Of a stretch of 8,970 bases of DNA, positions 1-4,925 are shown piece by piece. The position numbers and the translations under genes were made by a program. Origin of the DNA: an uncultured Veillonella sp. (GTDB taxonomy: Bacteria; Bacillota; Negativicutes; Veillonellales; Veillonellaceae); the NCBI RefSeq assembly GCF_938010505.1, contig NZ_CALLVP010000005.1, forward strand, positions 1 through 8,970. The letters run 5' to 3'. The stretch's first letter is position 1, and each line of letters starts with the position of its first letter. The notes below the pieces were generated by a model. It did not search any database. It was not told the DNA's origin and worked only from the letters and a program-made list of their open reading frames with translations.

Positions 1-929
1 GCTTGTAGAGTCGTACCGCCAGCGTAAGAAATAGCGGATTGTAAATCTTGTTCCATTTCAGTTAATGTATCGAAGATAGAACCTTTGGAATCGATGAAAA
101 TCTTTTTGCCTTCTACGTTTTTGCGTTCCCCTTTTTGGAACTCAGAAGCAGAACCAAAGTATTCTTTTACAGCTTTACCGTCAACGATTTTTTCTTCCCC
201 TGGGGATTCTTCATGACCAGCAAATAGGGAGCCAATCATAACCATGGTAGCACCAAAGCGAATGGATTTTGCGATGTCGCCATGGTCACGAATACCGCCG
301 TCAGCGATGATAGGTTTAGTAGCTGCTTTTGCGCACCATCGAACAGCAGCCAATTGCCAGCCACCAGTACCAAAGCCAGTTTTTAATTTAGTGATACATA
401 CCTTACCAGGACCGATGCCTACTTTAGTCGCATCAGCACCAGCGTTTTCAAGTTCACGAACTGCTTCTGGCGTACCAACATTACCAGCGATAATGAAAGT
501 TTCAGGTAAGTTCTTTTTAATGTATTGGATCATTTCAATTACAGCATTGGAATGACCATGTGCGATATCGATAGTGATGTATTCAGGTGTTAAATTTGCT
601 TTCTTAAACTCATCGACTAAAGCAAATTCTTCTGCTTTTACACCGATAGAAATAGAAGAATATAAGTTAAGGTCGTGCATGCGTTTTACAAAGTCCATAC
701 GACGTTCTGGTTGGAAACGATGCATGATATAGAAATAGCCTTCACGAGCTAATTTTTCAGCCAACTCTTCGTCGATAATAGTTTGCATATTAGCAGGTAC
801 TACTGGCAAGCGAAATGTGCGTTTACCTAATTTTACATGTGTATCACATTCGCTACGACTGGAGACAATACATTTGTTAGGAATCAATTGCACGTCTTCA
901 TAATCAAAGATGTTAGTTGTATTAATCAT
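1..929 (-). CDS. guaC: GMP reductase, type 2 (C-terminus cut by window edge)
   Basis: NADPH-dependent reductive deamination of GMP to IMP and ammonia, a cytosolic step that returns guanine nucleotides to the adenine/hypoxanthine branch. I translated the minus strand from the ATG at 929-927 and obtained 309 complete codons without a stop. The IMPDH/GMPR signature is present at about residues 169-180 (KVGIGPGKVCIT), with Cys178 the expected thioimidate-forming cysteine. It is followed by TGFGTGGWQ and, near residues 207-214, IIADGGIR, then GSLFAGHEESPGE. There are no CBS domains, and the wording after the cysteine matches the shorter GMP reductase 2 type rather than IMP dehydrogenase. The family is about 325 residues, so roughly 16 C-terminal residues lie outside the window. 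An AAGGAG ribosome site sits about 11 bases before the ATG. The gene is divergent from the thiT-like operon. Confidence 0.93.
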   Translation of the reverse strand, partial: MINTTNIFDYEDVQLIPNKCIVSSRSECDTHVKLGKRTFRLPVVPANMQTIIDEELAEKLAREGYFYIMHRFQPERRMDFVKRMHDLNLYSSISIGVKAEEFALVDEFKKANLTPEYITIDIAHGHSNAVIEMIQYIKKNLPETFIIAGNVGTPEAVRELENAGADATKVGIGPGKVCITKLKTGFGTGGWQLAAVRWCAKAATKPIIADGGIRDHGDIAKSIRFGATMVMIGSLFAGHEESPGEEKIVDGKAVKEYFGSASEFQKGERKNVEGKKIFIDSKGSIFDTLTEMEQDLQSAISYAGGTTLQ

Positions 930-972
930 AGTTTCTATATCTCCTTCGAGTATTACATATTGAACCTGTACC

Positions 973-1001
973 ATTATACAAGAGACTCATAAAATTTTCA
1001 A
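973..1001 (-). promoter_or_regulatory. Promoter of guaC
   Basis: Read on the minus strand, TTGAAA (1001-996) is followed after exactly 17 bases by a perfect TATAAT (978-973). The expected start is near 966, giving a leader of about 37 bases before the guaC ATG. A palindromic TTCSGAA-type element at 1003-1015 abuts the -35 box on its upstream side (see findings). Confidence 0.75.
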
Positions 1002-1020
1002 TACGTTCCGAATATTTTGT

Positions 1021-1049
1021 TTGGTGTAAGGGATAAACTGTAGTACAAT
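1021..1049 (+). promoter_or_regulatory. Candidate promoter of the thiT-mobAB-moeA operon
   Basis: TTGGTG (1021-1026) and TACAAT (1044-1049) are separated by 17 bases. The -10 box fits the consensus at 5 of 6 positions but the -35 at only 3 of 6. The predicted leader is about 55-60 bases. A 6-bp inverted repeat (TACAAT 1044-1049, ATTGTA 1058-1063) overlaps the -10 box and could be an operator. I see no thiamine pyrophosphate riboswitch in this leader. Confidence 0.4.
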
Positions 1050-1112
1050 ACAAGTAGATTGTATAAATAATATATTCATTTATAGATATATGGTAAAAGG
1101 AGGTTGATTAAT

Positions 1113-1643
1113 GTGGAACAGTCTAAAACCCGTATGCTTGCTGAAGCTGGCGTAGCAATTGCCATTGCTCAAGTGTTGTCATTTATTACGATTTTTCATA
1201 TGCCACAGGGGGGCTCTATTAAGGCGGCAGCTTTGGTACCACTCATGATTTACGCATATCGTTGGGGCGGAACACGAGGTATCTTCGTAGGTGTTGTATA
1301 TGGTATATTACACTTTATTTTAGGCTTTAAATCATCTGTTCATTATTTAAGTATTGTATTAGACTACTTGGTTGCTTACGGTGCTATTGGCGTTTGTGGT
1401 TACTTTAAAGATTCTCTTTCTGGACTTATCACTGGATCCATCGTAGGTATTGTATTGCGTTGGGGGGCATCTGTTACGAGTGGTGCTGTAGTCTTTGCTA
1501 GCTATGCTCCGCAAGGGCAGAATCCTTGGGTTTATTCTATGATTTATAATGCATCCTATATGGTGCCAGATGGCCTTTTAAATATTGCAGTTTTACTATT
1601 CATTTACCAAGGTGTTAAACGAGGTTTACAACGTCGTGGATAA
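1113..1643 (+). CDS. thiT: ThiT-like ECF transporter S component (thiamine or related substrate)
   Basis: Membrane substrate-binding subunit of an energy-coupling factor transporter; the shared ATPases and EcfT would be encoded elsewhere. I chose the GTG at 1113 (176 residues) because AAGGAGG ends at 1103; the in-frame TTG at 1104 would touch the ribosome site. About six hydrophobic helices are visible (roughly residues 10-28, 37-50, 54-72, 77-97, 103-128, 140-165). ThiT-family wording is clear: MPQGGS at 30-35, LDYLVA at 83-88, and APQGQNPWVYSMIYNASYMV at 132-151, including the Tyr141 and Asn146 expected to contact thiamine. At the position where remembered ThiT sequences have a conserved histidine (R-x-x-x-H-x-x-S-G), this protein has Ser120. 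Its stop overlaps the start of mobAB. Thiamine is the default substrate; another heterocycle is possible. Confidence 0.82.
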   Translation: MEQSKTRMLAEAGVAIAIAQVLSFITIFHMPQGGSIKAAALVPLMIYAYRWGGTRGIFVGVVYGILHFILGFKSSVHYLSIVLDYLVAYGAIGVCGYFKDSLSGLITGSIVGIVLRWGASVTSGAVVFASYAPQGQNPWVYSMIYNASYMVPDGLLNIAVLLFIYQGVKRGLQRRG

Positions 1644-2760
1644 ATTAGGTTTAATTATTTTGGCTGGAGGACTCAGCACTAGAATGGGGCAACCTAAAGC
1701 TTTGTTGCCTTGGATTAATGGTGAAAGTCTTATATCTCATGCCCTTCGTAAGGGCTTAGATGCAGATATTCAAGATATTCTTATCTCCATCGGTGATGAC
1801 GAGCAATTAGGACTTGCTATACAGACCCATATTATAGATACATTATCGAACGATGAGAAAAATAAGGTTTCTATTGTTCGGGATTCTGTTGGGCGATGCG
1901 GACCTTTAGGGGGGCTGTATAGCACTCTAGCGGTTGGTACTAGTTCTGCTTATGCGGTGATGGCTGTAGATATGCCATTCATGGAAATGGATTTGTATTA
2001 TGATTGGCTCTATCAAGTAAATCATAATGATTGGAATGCTATTGTTCCTTATGGTGAAAGTGGTAAGTCTGAGCCTATGACCGGTATTTATAGACCACAT
2101 ATTGCATCTTTAATTCAATCTATTCTTGTTAGTGAAGATATGTCCTTACATCATGCTCTTGATGTTATTGGTCATGTTGAATCCATTGATGCTTGTGACT
2201 ATAGCTGGGAATTAAGTAATATTAATCGCTTTGAAGATTATCAATGGGCACGAGCCTTGGCGGAAAATGAATTTCGCCGTGTACCTTTAATTAGTGTGGT
2301 CGCATCAAAACGTAAAACGGGTAAGACAACTGTTGTAACGCGTCTTGTGTCTGAGTTACAAAAAATCGGTTTATCCGTTGGTGTTGTCAAAAGCGATAAA
2401 CATGGCTTTCAGATGGATCATGAGGGAACAGATACAGATCTTGCTTATAAAGCTGGGGCTGATGCGGTTGCTATTGCAGGGCCTACTGAAACAGCGATTC
2501 GCATACGTACAAAAGAACAATCAAACCTGTATGAAATATCACAGTTTATGCCTGTAGATATAGTTATACTAGAAACGAGATCACAAGGAATCGCTCCAAT
2601 TATAGAGGTTACTCAAGAGGGGCATACGGAAGAGCTAATCTCGGATAACATGGACCGAGTGGCGACGATAGAAATTGGCAAGTTAGATCAAGACGTATCT
2701 GAATTGGTACGTCATATACAGGAAATGATGAGGAGTTTAAATGGCCGTCGTTACTGTTGA
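1636..2760 (+). CDS. mobAB: MobA-MobB fusion: molybdenum cofactor guanylyltransferase joined to MobB-like GTPase domain
   Basis: 374 residues from the GTG at 1636, which overlaps the thiT stop by 8 bases and has a weak CGAGG upstream. The N-terminal domain (about 1-205) is a nucleotidyltransferase that attaches GMP (or CMP) to molybdopterin. It has LAGGLSTRMG at 9-18 with Lys21, GPLGGL at 89-94, DMPF at 112-115 with the metal-binding Asp, and NINRFEDY at 195-202. LAGG and GPLGG favour the GTP-using MobA type, although RMGxxKALLPW also recalls the CTP-using MocA. The C-terminal domain (about 215-345) resembles MobB: SKRKTGKTT at 224-232 as P-loop, then KSDKHGFQMDHEGTDTDLA at 252-270. The P-loop lacks its usual first glycine, and the usual VEG motif reads LET (312-314). 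The gene overlaps moeA by 20 bases, indicating coupled expression. Confidence 0.87.
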   Translation: MDKLGLIILAGGLSTRMGQPKALLPWINGESLISHALRKGLDADIQDILISIGDDEQLGLAIQTHIIDTLSNDEKNKVSIVRDSVGRCGPLGGLYSTLAVGTSSAYAVMAVDMPFMEMDLYYDWLYQVNHNDWNAIVPYGESGKSEPMTGIYRPHIASLIQSILVSEDMSLHHALDVIGHVESIDACDYSWELSNINRFEDYQWARALAENEFRRVPLISVVASKRKTGKTTVVTRLVSELQKIGLSVGVVKSDKHGFQMDHEGTDTDLAYKAGADAVAIAGPTETAIRIRTKEQSNLYEISQFMPVDIVILETRSQGIAPIIEVTQEGHTEELISDNMDRVATIEIGKLDQDVSELVRHIQEMMRSLNGRRYC

Positions 2761-3976
2761 GAAGGCGCTCCAATTGTGGAATGAAGCCTTACAAACGCAA
2801 GTTCATAAAGTTGAAACAATAGATGTTAAGGCTGCGAAGGGGTACGTGTTAGCAGAGAATATTATTGCTTCCACAGACGTACCTGCATTCCCAAAATCTG
2901 CTATGGATGGTTATGCCATCGCCTACGAAGAAGGTTGTAATGAATATATCGTTGACGGTATCATTGGTGCTGGTGTTGTATGGGAACATCCCGTAGAAGT
3001 TGGTCATGCGGTGCGTATTATGACTGGTGCACCGGTACCAGATACATGTGATACTGTCATTATGCAAGAACAAGTGGTTGGTACTGGTGAACCACAAACT
3101 ACAATTACGATTCAAGGCAAATATCATTGTGGTGATCATATTATTCCACAAGGTGAGGAGTGTAATGCCGGTACTATTGTGATTCCACGTGGTACAGAGG
3201 TGACATCTACAGTACAAACCATATTGACGGGGCTAGGTATGACGGAGATATCTGTTAATGCTATGCCTCGTGTATTAGTTCTTACCTCTGGTCATGAAGT
3301 TATTGAACCTGGTGAAAGGTTAACGCCTGGTAAAATTTACAACTCCAATCGTGCCATGATTTGTGGCTTGCTTGAGGACTTAGGTTTTTATAAGATAACT
3401 CATTATCACGTAAGTGATGTTCCGGAGGAGCTAGACTCTGAAATCAATCATGTGTTGAAACTTAGTGAAGAAGCAGATGTTATTATTAGTTCTGGTGGTG
3501 TGTCGGTAGGTCTTTTCGATACGATGCCTCTCATTTATGAAAAGTTAGGGGCTAAATCTATATATGCTCGGATTCAAATGCGGCCTGGTGCGGCATCTTA
3601 TGGAGCAGTTACACCGAAAGGACAGATTATCTTTGGTTTATCCGGTAATCCGGGGGCTGCCTTTAATGGATGGCATTTAATCGTAGCACCTACCTTGAAA
3701 CGCTATAAAGGGTTGGCTAACTGGACGACTCCAGTGGTAGCTTGCGTAATGGATACAGAAATTTTTAAACGCAATGCCTTTGATCGCTATGTACAGGGGA
3801 AAGTTATATTTGGTGGTGGAGCTCCAAGATTTGTGGCTAATCGCCATTTTAATAGTAGTAGCATGCTAGGGCTATATACTGTTAATGCATTAGCCTGTAT
3901 TCCACGAGGTGTACATGAAGTACATTTGGGTGATACCTTCGATGTGTATCTGTTAGGCTTGCTGCCTGCGGTTTAA
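2741..3976 (+). CDS. moeA: Molybdopterin molybdenumtransferase MoeA
   Basis: Inserts molybdate into adenylylated molybdopterin, the metal-insertion step of molybdenum cofactor synthesis in the cytosol. At 411 residues it has normal family length. Visible motifs in order are PKSAMDGYA (51-59), RIMTGAPVP (92-100), the MoCF-domain loop SSGGVSVG (250-257), RPGAAS (281-286) where many MoeA proteins have PGKP, and GLSGNPGAAF (299-308). A C-terminal domain of about 75 residues completes the four-domain architecture. The ATG at 2741 has AGGAG seven to eight bases upstream, inside the end of mobAB. The stop lies in the 12-base palindrome CGGTTTAAACCG (3969-3980). With mobAB it covers the late steps of cofactor synthesis; the early moa genes are not in this window. 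Confidence 0.93.
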   Translation: MAVVTVEKALQLWNEALQTQVHKVETIDVKAAKGYVLAENIIASTDVPAFPKSAMDGYAIAYEEGCNEYIVDGIIGAGVVWEHPVEVGHAVRIMTGAPVPDTCDTVIMQEQVVGTGEPQTTITIQGKYHCGDHIIPQGEECNAGTIVIPRGTEVTSTVQTILTGLGMTEISVNAMPRVLVLTSGHEVIEPGERLTPGKIYNSNRAMICGLLEDLGFYKITHYHVSDVPEELDSEINHVLKLSEEADVIISSGGVSVGLFDTMPLIYEKLGAKSIYARIQMRPGAASYGAVTPKGQIIFGLSGNPGAAFNGWHLIVAPTLKRYKGLANWTTPVVACVMDTEIFKRNAFDRYVQGKVIFGGGAPRFVANRHFNSSSMLGLYTVNALACIPRGVHEVHLGDTFDVYLLGLLPAV

Positions 3977-3995
3977 ACCGTATTAATTTCTAGAT

Positions 3996-4022
3996 TCTAA
4001 CTCTAAGGTTTTTAGAGTTAGA
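3996..4022 (+). terminator. Hairpin after moeA, possible weak terminator
   Basis: A perfect 11-bp stem, TCTAACTCTAA (3996-4006) with TTAGAGTTAGA (4012-4022), encloses a 5-base loop 20 bases past the moeA stop. The stem is AT-rich and no T tract follows, so it is a poor intrinsic terminator. It may instead protect the 3' end of the mRNA. Confidence 0.45.
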
Positions 4023-4078
4023 TCGTTGGATATATCTTTATTAAAGAATTATAATACTTATAGATAACTATAATATAA

Positions 4079-4160
4079 AAAGACGAGGTCTCTATGTGAA
4101 CTGCACCTTCAAAAATTGTGTTCAATTTTTGGGGTGCGGATCAATGGAGGTCTCGTCTTT
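4079..4160. repeat. Long nested palindrome: outer terminator-like hairpin with inner 47-bp palindromic element
   Basis: The outer arms AAAGACGAG (4079-4087) and CTCGTCTTT (4152-4160) pair perfectly and can extend inward through G-U pairs to about 4095/4144. The inner element, 4097-4143, runs from TGAACTGCACC to GGTGCGGATCA and has a central CAAAAATTG/CAATTTTTG stem around a TGTT loop. It is bounded on both sides by ATG (4094-4096 and 4144-4146), as a 3-base target duplication would be. The whole can fold as one imperfect hairpin of about 82 bases followed by ACGTTTTT. It could terminate moeA transcription, encode a small structured RNA, or be a miniature mobile element. Confidence 0.7.
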
Positions 4161-4200
4161 ACGTTTTTACAAAATAATTTCAATTTTGTTGCCGTAGGTA

Positions 4201-4229
4201 CTGAAATTAAATCTCAATTAATTTATAAT
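4201..4229 (+). promoter_or_regulatory. Candidate promoter of the cupin gene
   Basis: CTGAAA (4201-4206), a 17-base spacer and a perfect TATAAT (4224-4229) would start transcription near 4236, leaving a leader of about 108 bases. The leader contains the small hairpin at 4240-4254. The -35 box matches only 4 of 6 positions. Confidence 0.4.
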
Positions 4230-4343
4230 AGAATCAACAAAAGGATATTCCTTTAGTTCCATCAATGGAGTTTTGACAAAACTATTTTAATCTACCTTTC
4301 ATTTACTTTGTTCTATCATATAGTTATATAAGGAGTGATTTCT

Positions 4344-4679
4344 ATGAGTAAGACTTTCACAAAAAATATCCCAGTAAACGAAATTTTACATCTAGGTGAG
4401 CATCTAGACTATAAAGAAGGTCAAGTGATTAGTATTACGATTGCCCAAAATGAACGCCTCAGCATTACTTTGTTTGCGTTACCAAAGGGGGAAGAAATTT
4501 CTACACATGTAACAGTAGGTGATGCGATTGTTCAAATTCTCGATGGAGAGGCGCACATCGTTGTTGGTGATACAGAACACAATGTGAAGGCTGGTGAAAC
4601 CTTGATTATGCCATCTGAAGTGCCTCATAGCCTCGACGCACGAGAAAGCTTCAAGATGCTGTTGACCGTCGTTAAATAA
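4344..4679 (+). CDS. Small single-domain cupin protein, function unknown
   Basis: 111 residues from the ATG at 4344, chosen because AAGGAG (4330-4335) lies eight bases upstream; the in-frame GTG at 4335 overlaps that site. The protein is one compact cupin beta-barrel. The region PKGEEISTHVTVGDAIVQIL (47-66) corresponds to cupin motif 1, and AGETLIMPSEVPH (83-95) to motif 2. Of the usual metal ligands (two His and a Glu in motif 1, one His in motif 2) only His55, possibly Asp60, and His95 are seen, so metal binding may be altered or lost. Members of this group are often described only as cupin-domain proteins, and I cannot name a substrate. It appears monocistronic, between its own candidate promoter and a strong terminator. 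Confidence 0.85.
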   Translation: MSKTFTKNIPVNEILHLGEHLDYKEGQVISITIAQNERLSITLFALPKGEEISTHVTVGDAIVQILDGEAHIVVGDTEHNVKAGETLIMPSEVPHSLDARESFKMLLTVVK

Positions 4680-4691
4680 ATATATCATAAT

Positions 4692-4727
4692 AAATGCATC
4701 CCTTGTATTTGTAAGGGATGCATTTTT
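4692..4727 (+). terminator. Rho-independent terminator of the cupin gene
   Basis: A 13-bp perfect stem, AAATGCATCCCTT (4692-4704) with AAGGGATGCATTT (4713-4725), has an 8-base loop and ends in five T's (4723-4727), 13 bases after the stop. Confidence 0.88.
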
Positions 4728-4794
4728 ATATACTTGATTGTATGGCCCGTGGGAGAATTTTAGTTATATTACTGAAATTGTTAAGGATTAATAT

Positions 4795-4823
4795 TAGACA
4801 TACGTACTACTTTCATATATAAT
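4795..4823 (+). promoter_or_regulatory. Promoter of fhs
   Basis: TAGACA (4795-4800, 5 of 6 positions), a 17-base spacer and a perfect TATAAT (4818-4823) place the start near 4830, with a leader of about 95 bases. The start coincides with the dyad at 4828-4859. I see no tetrahydrofolate or glycine riboswitch in the leader. Confidence 0.72.
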
Positions 4824-4827
4824 AGAT

Positions 4828-4859
4828 TACTGTAGTTGTACAAATATACATCTACAGTA
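4828..4859. promoter_or_regulatory. Dyad at the fhs transcription start, possible operator or 5' mRNA hairpin
   Basis: TACTGTAGTTGTA (4828-4840) and TACATCTACAGTA (4847-4859) are inverted repeats with one mismatch in 13 positions, around a 6-base CAAATA centre. The dyad begins just downstream of the -10 box. As DNA it is well placed for a repressor; as RNA it would form a stable 5'-terminal hairpin. Confidence 0.6.
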
Positions 4860-4925
4860 GACATTAAATATAGTTTCCTAGTTGTTATATAGTTTTTGAG
4901 CTGGCCATGGTGCCGAGGAGGCTTT

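Larger units (their letters stand above)
3977..4343. other. Gene-free spacer between moeA and the cupin gene
   Basis: This 367-base AT-rich stretch has no credible reading frame. It holds the 3996-4022 hairpin, the nested palindrome 4079-4160, a candidate promoter at 4201-4229 and a small hairpin AAAGGA-TAT-TCCTTT at 4240-4254. It also holds a 10-base direct repeat, ATCAATGGAG, at 4140-4149 and 4261-4270. A lone TTGACA at 4273-4278 has no good -10 box at proper distance. Confidence 0.7.

Noticed and set aside
244..555. Plus-strand reading frame of 103 codons at the left end
   Set aside because: It is antisense to guaC, whose conserved catalytic motifs lie on the other strand.
930..1112. Thiamine pyrophosphate or purine riboswitch in the guaC/thiT divergent region
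   Set aside because: I looked for CTGAGA and the conserved thi-box core, and for the purine-aptamer junction and loop sequences, on both strands; none is present and the leaders are short.
2849..3217. Minus-strand reading frame of 122 codons inside moeA
   Set aside because: Its translation is rich in Cys, Trp, His and Thr without any domain pattern, and it lies over well-conserved moeA motifs.
3977..4343. tRNA, rRNA or CRISPR array in the longest spacer
   Set aside because: No cloverleaf, TTCGA-type loop or regularly spaced repeats are present; the only structures are single hairpins.
4830..4925. Tetrahydrofolate or glycine riboswitch in the fhs leader
   Set aside because: Only the 4828-4859 dyad is structured; the conserved aptamer sequences are not visible in the remaining AT-rich bases.
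4896..4925. N-terminal extension of Fhs from the TTG at 4896
   Set aside because: The extension has no ribosome site and would run through the GAGGAG motif; the ATG at 4926 gives the canonical family length and beginning.
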